A stretch of DNA of 64,000 bases from NCBI GenBank assembly GCA_023213315.1, contig JAKCPI010006257.1:30642-94641 (forward strand), written 5' to 3'. The notes beneath the pieces were generated by a model, which searched no databases, was not told the origin of the DNA, and was given only the letters and a program-made list of their open reading frames with translations. Positions 1 to 9,350 of this stretch are shown piece by piece (position 1 is the stretch's first letter; every line of letters begins with the position of its first letter). Origin of the DNA: Euborellia annulipes. Taxonomy: Eukaryota; Arthropoda; Insecta; Dermaptera; Anisolabididae. Made by a program: the position numbers and the translations under genes.

Positions 1-144
1 AAAAAGTACATCAGTAAAGTACTAGTACTTTTTGGCCGATTTTGTTCAAAAGCTTATTTTGAGATTCTTCAAAGGTACCTAAGTTAAATATAAAATTTCA
101 ATCCGCTAGCTCAACTCCTTCATGCTAAAAATCTGTCCACACAC

Positions 145-176
<32 letters not shown>

Positions 177-330
177 ACACACACACAGACCAATTTTCGG
201 GACCCACTTTTTTGGACTCAGGGGACCTCAAAACATGTATATCCATCAAAATCTCGACATCGAATTTTTGACATGATCGCAATACTTTCTCTCTCTATAT
301 ATTTCATATATAGGGTAAGAGAAAGTAAAA
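1..330 (+). repeat. Interspersed repeat family A, copy 1 (cut by window start)
   Basis: Non-coding repeat that recurs at about 27395-28165 (minus), 31561-32065, 38575-38905 (minus), 41935-42250 and 59330-59885. Diagnostic segments are the palindrome AAGTACTAGTACTT, then GATTTTGTTCAAAAGCTT, then AAATATAAAATTTCAA, and a distal GGGGACCTCAAAAC block ending in GTAAGAGAAAGTAAAA. In this copy a CA microsatellite (about 139-187) sits where copy 9 also has one, so the microsatellite probably belongs to the repeat. No ORF or terminal inverted repeat is visible, so the class is unknown. Confidence 0.75.
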
Positions 331-396
331 ATAGCTATATAATTACTGTACAACGTTTCGACTGCTCATTCTGTTGTCGTTTCCAAGTACTGTGCA

Positions 397-511
397 CTCG
401 GCATCGGGGGCCATTTAGACCCCGTCTCTATTTATTTATTTCGCCTGGGACGGAATGCGAACCCGCGACCCTTGGTGCACGCTAACCACTACACCAAGGC
501 CCGAGGGCCCT
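397..511 (-). repeat. tRNA-derived SINE, short form
   Basis: Read on the minus strand, the head has an A-box-like TTGGTGTAGTGGTTAGCGTG and a B-box-like GCGGGTTCGCATTCC, the internal RNA polymerase III promoter of tRNA-derived SINEs. The downstream body carries GGGGTCTAAATGG followed by GATGCCGA, a tail also found at 18555-18600, 6272-6305 and 47305-47350 behind different or missing heads. It is not a functional tRNA, because the acceptor and anticodon arms do not pair. Confidence 0.75.
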
Positions 512-706
512 CAAAATGGGGTATAGAGAAAATTAGTAGAAAATGTGCTTTTCTAGGGATGGTTGAAATGCAGAGAAATTTCAGCAGAAAATCAGAGCTG
601 TTTTAGTGGTGCAAAAAGTTGAGAAAAATCAATTTTTTACTTACACCCCTCCATTTGGATACCAAATGGCTTAAAAATTATTATCTGTTATCGATTAAAG
701 TGTTAG

Positions 707-797
707 TTCCGGGGTGATCGAGCCGGAGCTCCGACTTTTTTTTTATAAAATTGTAAAAAACTAAAAAAGTACATCAGTAAAATACGAATACTCGAGG
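707..797 (+). repeat. Family A2 repeat fragment
   Basis: Matches 15413-15500: both run GGTGATCGAGCCGGAGCTC-like, then a T run, TATAAAATTG, then AAAAAGTACA(T/C)CAGTAAA. The AAAGTACATCAGTAAA core is shared with family A, but the flanking sequence differs, so this is a related subfamily. Confidence 0.6.
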
Positions 798-799
798 GG

Positions 800-1500
800 C
801 GCGAATTTGATTTGTATAGAAGAAATAGGAAAATATTTAAAATTTGAAAGAAATTATAACGAGACAACTTGTTCCTCCGTGGAAACATCAATAAAAACAC
901 CAAAATAAGAAATAACAGTCCAGGGAGATAGTGTTTTGAGGAATAGCAATATTAATGTGTGGATACTTAGAGGAGACCTAATAAGAAAACTTTAATCATG
1001 AGATATACGTAAGAGAGTTGCCCAGGAAATGCGTCAGCCTGGAGACAATTAAAAATTATTATTTTCAATAAAATCAATTAATAATTAGTATTTTAATAAT
1101 AGAATTTAAATAATAGGTATTTTTCTACTAATTGGCCTTTTGACATTATTTAGGGCAGGTCAACTAAACTCTCTCTCTCTCTCTCTCTCCCTCCACGTGT
1201 TAATATAAAGAGTGGGAGGGGGAGTGGGGGGGGGGGAATTCACAAACTCAGCATGAAAATATAAAAAAAATAATTTTGCTTGGTCTGTGTCTCTCTCGCT
1301 TATCAAAAAGCATGCAGGCATGCATGCTCTATATATAAAACATGTGGGCCCTCAGGCGAGGGGGCGGGAAAAGATTCCCCCCCCACCCCTTGTGTGCTTA
1401 GTAAAGGAATTTCTCTCTATTTTGCTTACGTCATCTCTTTTCTTATGAGCAATTATTATTAGTAATAGTATTCAATTAAATGTTCTAGAATTAATCTTTT
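800..1500. other. AT-rich non-coding with microsatellites
   Basis: No gene seen. Contains a CT repeat (about 1170-1188), a poly-G run (about 1225-1237) and a palindromic GCATGCAGGCATGCATGC stretch near 1310. Nothing here reads as an exon. Confidence 0.6.
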
Positions 1501-1507
1501 AATTCAT

Positions 1508-1541
1508 GACGTTTCGGCAACCTATCGCCCACCTTCTTCAG
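1508..1541 (-). ncRNA. Hammerhead-like module, minus strand
   Basis: On the minus strand CTGAAGA (1541-1535) is followed by a possible 3-bp hairpin (GGT with GCC) and then GAAACGTC (1515-1508). This is the order of conserved segments in a type I hammerhead ribozyme. The flanks do not form a convincing stem I, so activity is doubtful and this may be a decayed copy. Confidence 0.4.
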
Positions 1542-1639
1542 GACTAGTGAGTTTTTTTTTTAATTTTATTAAAAATGGCTTCCATTTCTGGTGACGTCAT
1601 CAGATGCATTCACTTTGAAACAGTTTGTGAATTGAAGAG

Positions 1640-1716
1640 TTGCCTAAGCAGAGGCTGGCAGCCAAATTTAATTTTTCTTTTATTGGGCCAACGTTTCGGT
1701 CTCGATAGAGGCCATG
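1640..1716 (-). repeat. Left arm of fold-back pair with hammerhead-like module
   Basis: Minus-strand reading gives ATGGCCTCTATCGAGACC, then GAAACGTTGGCCCAATA and GGCTGCC. The same text occurs on the plus strand at about 2310-2390, so the two copies are inverted about 600 bp apart. The hairpin GGCCTC/GAGACC is intact except for one mismatch. CTGANGA has decayed to a TGAACA-like sequence. Confidence 0.6.
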
Positions 1717-2307
1717 TTCATGAGTATACTTATACTAGCGGTGGTAGGGTTGCCTTCTGCAAGGCCCTGGCGGGCGGCGTCTCGGCATATGACTAAGAGT
1801 TGATTTTAATTAATTTTGCACCATAATATGAAAGTATGATATAAGAAAATCGAGTGGAAAATACATTTTAAAGGGGGAAATAGAAGGGGGTAGGGTCGAT
1901 AGAACTTTCTGGGGTCTGGAATACAATTTTTCAATTATTTACACTCTAGAGAAGCGTCATTTTAAATTTTATTAAAATAGTTTATTAATTAAATTTAAAT
2001 TTTATTAAAATAGAGTGAAAAATAAAAAAATAATAATTTTAAGGGGGGGGGGGCGCGAAAAAACTTTTTGAAATGTCGAATTGTAGGGGGAGGAAGAAGG
2101 AAGAGTTTTTATTTGTCATTTTAAAGTTTTGATTTCTTTAAGCGAGTTCGAACCTGTTTATTATGGGGGATTTGTCAACTCTCTGAGAGGGGGGGGGGGG
2201 TTCCCTACCCCTAATTTGATATAATGATAGCCTAAAACCACCCCCGGGAAATTCTCTACCCATTAAAAAAAAAAACCAGTAGTTTCGGAGTTTCGGAGTT
2301 TATGCTC

Positions 2308-2390
2308 GTACATGGCCTCTATCGAGACCGAAACGTCGGCCCAATAAGAGAAAAAATAAATATGGCTGCTAGGCTCTGCTTTTGCGGCGC
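2308..2390 (+). repeat. Right arm of fold-back pair with hammerhead-like module
   Basis: Plus-strand partner of 1640-1716. It has the GGCCTCTATCGAGACC hairpin, GAAACGTC at 2330-2337, then GGCCCAATAA and GGCTGCTAGGCTCTGCTT. A further isolated CACCGAAACGTCAC lies at 2561-2574. The GAAACGTC end of each arm faces outward, as in the other fold-backs of this window. Confidence 0.6.
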
Positions 2391-2599
2391 TCCCTTGATA
2401 CAAGAGCCACAAATTACACCACGAATAAAAGGGCCGAAACTTCCCTCTGTACATTTTATTTATTTCCTTCAGCGGACCCTGCGCCTAGTCAGAGACCTCC
2501 TCTTCTCCTCCCACATAAATACAAACACTTTTGTCCTTTATTCCACTTTCACTCATCTGACACCGAAACGTCACTATATATTTCCATATTGTTCGTCTG

Positions 2600-3735
2600 T
2601 CTGTCCCCCTTTCTTATTTTATTTTTTTTTCTTTCTCTCTATAATTAATTTCCATATTTTAATGACTGATGTTTAAAAATAAAATTGCATATAATTACTT
2701 GCTCTATAGGAATTGAAAATTCCCCCTCCCCTCCCCCTCCCCTCTTTCCCCTCCCCTCTCCTCTTTTTCTTCTCTTTCAGCTATAATTTGAAATAATTAC
2801 AAACAAGAAAATAATGATTCAATTTAGAAAATCTCTCTGTCTCTCGTCCATTAACGTCAACATTTAACGATAAAATGGAACAACAAATTCTCGTTTGTTT
2901 AATAACTGCCTTCAATATAAATAAATATTTCTTTTTGATTGATTTGCAAACTCGGAGACTTGAATGCATCAGAAGCGTCCCTCGATTGTGTTGCCATCTA
3001 TTGGCCATTTCCGGTAATTGGAAATAAAGAAAAATATTATTTCGTCTTTTATTTATTCTCATAAGAATTCTGATTAATTAATTCGAATTAATTTATTTAA
3101 TTTTATTTTTAATAAAAAGTGAGGTTACTAGTTATATACAATCTACATCTCTTAGTTTTTTTGTCTAATTAAAAATCTGGAGTGACTGGTCGCCATGGGC
3201 GTAACTAGGGAGTGCCCCCCAAGAAAAATAGAGAAAATATTGCAATTATTGTTTCTAACTTAACGACGTGCTTGAATGGCTGACTCTGCGACAGACAGAC
3301 AGACTACTGTCTAGCTAGCCCGCGTAGAGGAAGGAGACAAAAATTAATAAATAAATCAAATGTTGGATGACAAAAGGAAGAGAAATGACGCTAATATTGA
3401 ATTTTTAATTAAAAATTCTCTCTTTTGTTATTTAAATCCCACAAATAAATAAATAAATAAATAAACAATAAATTACGAGATATTATTTACATCATAATAA
3501 GGGATTGAATTTCATAAAAGGAAATAAAAATATCTTTAATTTGATTTGCGACAATTAAAATGAATTTTTTTGATTTTGTTGCGTCACGTGATGAGCATTT
3601 TGCTCGAATTGATTTCATGAAAACGAGAAAATCCTTAAATAAATGCTGCGCTCTACAAATGCATGCAATCTACACTACAATAAAATTGTAGATCTACTTA
3701 TATCAAGGAGCACTTTACTTAATTTTGTTCGTTTA
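2600..3735. other. AT-rich non-coding region
   Basis: No gene seen. Holds CT-rich tracts (2725-2780), a family D hairpin-MITE fragment (ATCTGGAGTGACTGGTCGCC, 3175-3194), one copy of the CTCTACATCTCTT-type motif (3133-3154) and (AAAT)n near 3443-3467. Confidence 0.55.
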
Positions 3736-3742
3736 TCGCAAT

Positions 3743-3912
3743 TGGATGCCCATGGGCTGACAACGTTGCTTGATTATAGCATGTGGGCAACTTGCTCTTA
3801 GTTTGCTTCTAGCCCTGGGCAATTTCCCAAGTGTTTGGGCATCCATGGGCAAGTTGCCTAGTGTTTCTTTCAAGCAAGTGGGCAGAGCCTGGGAAGCACT
3901 TGCCCTTTTCCC
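3743..3912. repeat. Cluster of TGGGCA / TGCCC motifs
   Basis: About nine copies of TGGGCA or its complement occur in 170 bp, for example GATGCCCATGGGC, GTGGGCAACTTGC, CTGGGCAATTTCCC, CCATGGGCAAGTTGCC and CACTTGCCC. It is GC-richer than its surroundings. It could be a decayed short tandem or a cluster of protein-binding sites; the sequence alone does not decide. Confidence 0.4.
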
Positions 3913-4251
3913 GGCGTTTGATTTTCTCGTTTTGGATGCCCTCTACTTATTTCCACCCTTTTCATTATTCTTAGGGCCTTGAATTAAATTTGGAGGGATG
4001 AAAAAGAATATTTTAGCCTTAATATTTCTTCAAAAGTTCTAGAGAGGTGAAAAACATGAACATTTGGATCCAAGGGGGGGGGGAATTTCGTCCTTGCAAA
4101 CGTTGCAAAAAATTCATTAAAAATTATCGATTTTTTCTAAAACTAGCCGCGTCGCCCGCCTTTGCATCTAGACAGGAGGGCTTCGCCCCCTGGACCCCCC
4201 TCCAGCTGGCTCGGGCCCGCCTGCGGCGGACCCTCGCCTTTTCTTCTTTTT

Positions 4252-4519
4252 TTTTTATAAAAAAACATTCACACTTTTTCCTCATTCACACTCACACTCA
4301 CACACACATTCACACAGTCTTTTCGGCAACTCAGGCCATTTAAGACTTTAGACGATAACCGTTATTGATTAAATATACATATATGGGGTCCAGGCATTCT
4401 TATTTAAGCTATTTGGTATCCAAATGGCTTAAATAAAATCATCGAACTGCCTGGGGTCCGAACCCGCGACGTTTGGTATAGAAGGCCAGTACGCTGCCTC
4501 TACACCAAGCCCCGAGGGC
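4252..4519 (-). repeat. tRNA-derived SINE (long form), copy 1
   Basis: On the minus strand: CCCTCGGGGCTTGGTGTAG (A-box region), GTCGCGGGTTCGGACCCC (B box), CAGGCAGT, then an internal palindrome of ATTTAAGCCATTTGG-type sequence and its complement, TGGACCCC, GTTATCGTCTAAAGTCTT, AATGGCCTGAGTTGCCGAAA and a (TGTGAG)n-like end beside TTTTATAAAAA. Inserted into family B, next to two further copies. Confidence 0.8.
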
Positions 4520-4525
4520 TTTTTT

Positions 4526-4705
4526 ATTCATTATAAAAAGAAAAAAAATTTTTTTTTTTCTCATTCACACTCACACTCACACACACATTCACACAGTCTT
4601 TTCGGCAACTCAGGTCATTTAAGACTTTAGACGATAACCGTTGTAATATATATTATCTATTGTGGGGTTGAGGCATTTCTATTTAAGCCATCTGGTATCC
4701 AAATA
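4526..4705 (-). repeat. tRNA-derived SINE, headless copy 2
   Basis: Contains the GTGTGAATG-rich end, GCCTGAGTTGCCGAAAAGAC and the beginning of the AAGCCATCTGG palindrome, but lacks the tRNA-like head. It abuts copy 3, which suggests either a truncated insertion or insertion of one SINE into another. Confidence 0.65.
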
Positions 4706-4734
4706 AAAAGAAAATTTTTTTTTTTTTTTTTTTT

Positions 4735-4980
4735 TTAAAACATTCACACTTTTTTCTCATTCACACTCACATTCACACAGTCTTTTCGGCAACTTAGGCC
4801 ATATAAGACTTTGACGATAACCGTTGTAATTAATATATCAATTTGGGGTTCAGGCATTTTCTATTTAAGCCATCTGGTATCCAAATGGCTTAAATAAAAT
4901 CATCGGACTGCCTGGGTCCGAACCCGCGACGTTTGGTATAGGAGGTAGACACGCTACCTACTACGCCAGACCCGGGGGCA
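4735..4980 (-). repeat. tRNA-derived SINE (long form), copy 3
   Basis: Complete from tRNA-like head (minus: GGGTCTGGCGTAGTAGGTAG, GTCGCGGGTTCGGACCC) to the AC-rich end. The tandem stacking of copies 1-3 within 730 bp, all in one orientation, points to a preferred A-rich insertion site. Confidence 0.78.
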
Positions 4981-5397
4981 AAAGAAAATTATTATTATTC
5001 TATTCCAATCCAGTGCCTGCTAGATGATTTGTTTACTTTCATGGAATACACAAATGAAAAGAATACATAAATATTTCTCAATATATTTCCAATGGGAGAA
5101 ACTTAACTTTAAGAATTAATAACTCAAAAAGTTATAGGAATTTCGGGATGAAAATAATTTTCCTGTAATCTCGAGAAGGTCATCTTTATGCATAAAAAAT
5201 TTCATTTCAAAATTCCAACGGGAAGTTGCCTAATTATAACGTGACAGACAGACGGACATTAGCGATTTATATACATATAGATTCATTCAATGCAATAAAT
5301 GCCCTCAAAATATATAGTTTCAAATAATGCATTGCACATGTTTAAACATGTGATTTTATATTATTAAAAAAAAATACACCCCTCTGTATTGTACTGA

Positions 5398-5450
5398 CTA
5401 TCAATTGTCCTGAGGAAGGGTTCGGGTCCGAAACGTCGGCGATCGAAACA
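5398..5450 (+). ncRNA. Hammerhead-like module, plus strand
   Basis: CTGAGGA (5410-5416), a short hairpin GGGTTCGGGTCC, and GAAACGTC (5430-5437). Stem I can form between ATTGTC before the core and GGCGAT after it (six pairs including G-U). This matches the type I hammerhead order, with essentially no room for stem III within one molecule. Confidence 0.45.
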
Positions 5451-8034
5451 AATTAATTAAAATTTTTGTCTAATTTGATTGCTGGCTGTTGATACTTGCC
5501 AATTGTACAGCCACTGCCTCGCTTTTATTAGCAAAAGGTCTTTAATTTTAGTGCACTTGTTGAGTTTTTAAGCAATCGTGGCCCAACCCACAAATTCGTT
5601 ATTAGCGTTGGAGTTACAGCATTTATGGATAGAAATCCCCCCTAAAAAAATAATAAATATAATAAAAATGAAGTTAATTTACTATTCGAAGCTCCTTTAT
5701 AATCATTGAATTCATTAAGACTCAATTTTTTTTCTCTCGCTGCTGCTGCTGCTGCTTTGATAAGATATTTTTAGACATGGTCCAGATCAAGAGAGAGAGA
5801 GAGAGAGAGACAAACTCTAAACTGTCTATTACATTTGTGAATGGCTTAATTTTTATTTAGGCAAGTTTTTTTTTTTTTTTTTTTTTTGCTGTCAACCAAC
5901 GAATGCAAGAGAGAGGGGGGGGAGAGAGAGAGAGAGAGAGAACTGGTGGTGGCCACATGTTGTTTTCAAAGAGATGCTCTCCAGGGAGGAGGCTGCAGCT
6001 CCTTTCCCTCATCTCTCGTAGAGATTCTCAAATAAATTTATTTTTTTATTTTCTATTTCTTGCAATAAATTCCATTTTCCTCCCTCTATATCTCTAATAT
6101 CTAAATTTGTTCTATTTTGTTTTTTTTTGTAATAAAGAAACAAATTAAAAGAACCAAATTGTATATAATCTACATCCCTTTGATTTATTTCCATTTGAAA
6201 AAGTTATTCTTGTTTAATAATTTGACTACATTGTTGCCAACAATTATTTTATTTCCTTGTTTTTTTTTTTTTTTTAAGGTCTTTTTTGGCATCTAGACCC
6301 CATCCCTATTTATTTCAAATGATTTGTAGTCAAATCATATTTCCTTGTTGTTATTGGTTAATTAATATTCAAAAAATATAAAAATTAATATTATTTAAAT
6401 AATTTCAATTAAAAAAAAATTTTATTTAAATTTGATTATTTGTCAATAATGATAATGAATGGGTTTGAAATCAATTCTCTAAAATTATGAAATTGAGTGA
6501 AGCAAAAAAAAAATGATTGGTTAGAGTTTGTAATAAATAGAAATAAACAGTTGCGAAATTGCACGCTAATGATAGCAATTTGTCGAATTAACGGGACAAA
6601 AAAAATTAGATTAGTGAATGATTAGAAATTTTCACCTCTACGAATATTAATAATCTATAATTAATGTGTATTCTTTGGCACAAAATCAAATATTTTTCAT
6701 TTGTCTAAAAGGATTAATCATTTTCGACAATATATAATTTATTGTTGCATTCATTTAACAATTAATAAATTTTAATATTATAAAATATCAATTTTATTTT
6801 GCATTATTATTTAATAGAAATTTTAATAATTAACAAGCGGGAAAATGAAATAAATTAAGATTTTTTTCTTCCAAATACGGGCCTCTACAACTGATTATAA
6901 GAAAATATTGTTAGGTTATGTGTATATATATATATTCTACATCTCTTGGAAAATTCCTTCGATTCCTTTTTTTTAGTGAATTTTTTTTTAAATAATCAAC
7001 GAGATCAGAGGGCACAATTAACAAATAATAATTTATATCGAAATTTATCTCTGACATCCTTGGATTCTTTTTATTTTTCATTAATTAGAATAAAAGATGG
7101 CGATTTTAAAATTGATTTTATATTAATATTTTCGTATTTTTATTTCAAACTCGTACAAAAGATGAATTCCCCCATTAAGTCAGAGAGTATTAAACTCTAA
7201 TAATTTATTATTAAATATCTATCTCTTAGGCCTACTTGCTGGATGTTGAGTTTATATTTAGAATTGGAAAATGTTTCTTTAGTCATCTGTCTGTCTGTCT
7301 GTCGGCTACTACTAAAAAAAGAAAGCAAGAAAAGGGTAACATTCGATACCCTCGTAAGTAACGCGCCGTTTAAACAAAAAAGTAAATTGTTTTTTTTTTC
7401 TAAGAGTGGGAAACAACTCCATATGGCTCGGGTCGAAAAAAAGGGTCATTAATCTCAATAAGTGATGATGATAATAATCATAGAATCAACGGAAATACAC
7501 GGTTGTTGTTATCAAAATATAAACATTTAGATTTAGAAATTTCTAAATTTTCTGTAAATAAGGAGATTTCTTTTTTATTTCTTTGATTTTCTTAAAATTC
7601 TGTCGTCAAAAAACTGATTTCTATTTAAATTTGATATATAGATGACAGAATTAAAAATACATAAAATTTACATTTTCGTTTTAATAACCAATGAAGAGTT
7701 CTTTACTCTTGTGTTTTTTTTTTTTGTTTTTTAAAACATTTCAGACAATATCTCAATAGAAAAGTTGTTTTTTTGTTGTAATTTTTGTTGTAAGCATTTT
7801 TTGATAAAAGCAGGTCGTTGATGAGTTTGAGGGAATTTTCGATAAGCGCGAACTTTTTATACTGTCCTTTGAATAATGAATGTGGCGTAGCGGGCTAGGG
7901 GATCAGCGGGCTAGAGGGTCAGCTTCTGCAAACAAGACCGGGGCGTGCGGGATTTATTCATTAAATAAAAATAATGGAAACAAATCCAGTTGCTGTAACA
8001 TCCTTGAAAGCATAGAAGAAGTTGGATAAAAGGA

Positions 8035-8190
8035 ACCAGAAATAGAGATTAGCTCGTTAGCTAGAGACAAAAACTGGAGGAGGAGTTAGAGATAGGAAAT
8101 AAAGTAACTTCACGGGGTGTCGGTAGATGGCTCCGGCTTGGCATGGGTGTCTTCGTGCACGGAAGGACCTCGAGTAAATCCCGGGAAGAA
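8035..8190 (-). repeat. Repeat family E, copy 1
   Basis: Reverse-complement match to 29893-30050: shared GTAACTTCACGGGGTG, CGGTAGATGGCT, GTCTTCGTGCACG and CTCGAGTAAAT-like text. A third fragment (CCGAGGTGCCTTCG) lies at 28816-28850. The element contains the palindrome TTCGTGCACGAA or a variant of it. Class unknown. Confidence 0.6.
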
Positions 8191-8209
8191 TTTCAAAAAA
8201 TCTATATAC

Positions 8210-8757
8210 GTATAACAATAAGAGGAGTGTCCGTCTGTCACGCTCTATTTAGGCAACTTCTCGTAATTTTGAAACGGAATTTTGCAGTCTTATAAAGGAC
8301 AGTATGGAGAGTTCAAGAAAAATACTCGGGTCTCTCAATTCCTATAACTTTTAGCTTCGCCTTCGCCTTCGCGCCTAGCCGGGGAGCTTCGCGCCCCTGG
8401 CCCGGGCCCGCCTGCGGCGGACCCTCGCCTTTGCTTCTTACTTATGAAAAGAAAATTATTTTCATGATAAAAAAAACATTCACAGCCATTCAGTGCCTGC
8501 TTGAGGATTTGTTTACATTCATGGAATACACAAATGAAAAGAATACATAAATATTTCTCTATACATTTCTTATGGGAGAAATCGTAACTTTAATAATTAA
8601 TAACTCAAAAAGTTATAGGAATTTCGGGATGAAAATAATTTTCCTATAATCCCAAGTAGGTCCTCTAAATGCATATAAAATTTCATTTCAAAATTCCAAC
8701 GGGAAGTTACCTAAATAGAGCGTGACAGACAGTGGGACATTAGCGAATTATATATAA
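8210..8757. repeat. Two convergent family B copies
   Basis: 8210-8345 is a plus-oriented fragment (GTCCGTCTGTCACGCTCT, TTAGGCAACTTC). 8350-8757 is a nearly complete minus-oriented copy from CGCCTGCGGCGGACCCTCGC to GTGACAGACAGTGGGACATT, including ATACACAAATGAAAAGAATA and CAAAAAGTTATAGGAATTTC. Further copies lie at 9140-9350 and 34978-35335. No coding capacity; SINE- or MITE-like size of about 400 bp. Confidence 0.7.
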
Positions 8758-8760
8758 AGT

Positions 8761-8969
8761 AAAATTATAAGAGAAGAATGGGAATCCTCCTGGGAAACAG
8801 CGAAAAAACGTTATATTCTGTCGCCGACGTTTCAAGAGCAAGTCGCACTCATCTTCAGAGCACGCAGATGGGGCAAGGTGAGTGCGACTTGCTCTCGAAA
8901 CGTCGGCGACAGAATATAACGTTTTTTCGCTGTTTCCCAGGAGGATTCCCATTCTTCTCTTATAATTTT
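8761..8969. repeat. Near-perfect palindrome carrying hammerhead-like modules
   Basis: Arms 8761-8850 and 8880-8969 are reverse complements over 90 bp with one mismatch, around a 29-bp loop. The left arm on the minus strand reads CTGAAGA, a five-pair hairpin within GAGTGCGACTTGCTC, then GAAACGTCGGCGAC. The right arm on the plus strand repeats the hairpin and GAAACGTCGGCGAC but lacks CTGANGA. Two opposed 68-70-codon frames starting MGILLGNSEKTLYS arise only because the DNA is palindromic. Confidence 0.9.
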
Positions 8970-9139
8970 AAGAAAAAAGTTTAAAACAAGTTTCGGTTTC
9001 GGGCATAATATTTGTAGAGGGGGGGGGGGGGTTGTTTGTATATGGCTAACTGTGACAGGGAGATGGAGGGGCTAGATAGAATATCGTCACAAGTCACAAT
9101 AGGCGATATGTCATATGTGGACGACCCTTAGAGTAATAT

Positions 9140-9350
9140 TTATGTATTCTTTGCATTTGTGTATTCTATGAATGTAAACAAGCAGGCACTGAATTGGAAT
9201 AGTTAGTAATGATAATTTTTTTTTATAATTAAGAAAAGGCGAGGGGGTCCAGGGGGGGGCTAAGGTGGGCGGAGCGGCTAGTAATAATAATAATAATAAC
9301 TAGCCAGGGGGGATTCGCCCCTTGGACCTCCCTCCAGCTGGCTGGATTTT
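9140..9350 (+). repeat. Family B repeat, partial copy
   Basis: Plus-oriented segment TATGTATTCTTTGCATTTGT through AAGAAAAGGCGAGGGGGTCC, followed by an AATAATAAT run and a second GC-rich end (CAGGGGGGATTCGCCCC...TCCAGCTGGCTGG, 9302-9344) in the opposite sense. Confidence 0.6.

Larger units (their letters stand above)
4137..5285 (-). repeat. Interspersed repeat family B interrupted by SINEs
   Basis: The family B 5' segment (CTAGCCGCGTCGCCCGCC through GGCGGACCCTCGCC, 4144-4235) is separated by 4250-4980 from its continuation (CAGTGCCTGC, ATTTGTTTAC, ATACACAAATGAAAAGAATA, through GTGACAGACAGACGGACATT, 5010-5265). The uninterrupted arrangement is seen at 8350-8757. SINE insertions therefore split this copy. 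Confidence 0.7.
5290..8190. other. AT-rich non-coding region
   Basis: No gene recognised. Contains GA microsatellites (about 5790-5810, 5909-5941), long T runs, a SINE tail fragment (GGTCTTTTTTGGCATCTAGACC-type, 6280-6300), short-motif copies at 6160-6180 and 6921-6949, and an AAGATGGCG word at 7094-7104. Open frames such as 6946-7200 have AT-driven composition and no splice context. Confidence 0.55.

Noticed and set aside
8740..8984. Two opposed ORFs beginning MGILLGNSEKTLYS
   Set aside because: Identical N-termini on opposite strands are a direct result of the palindrome; no gene evidence.
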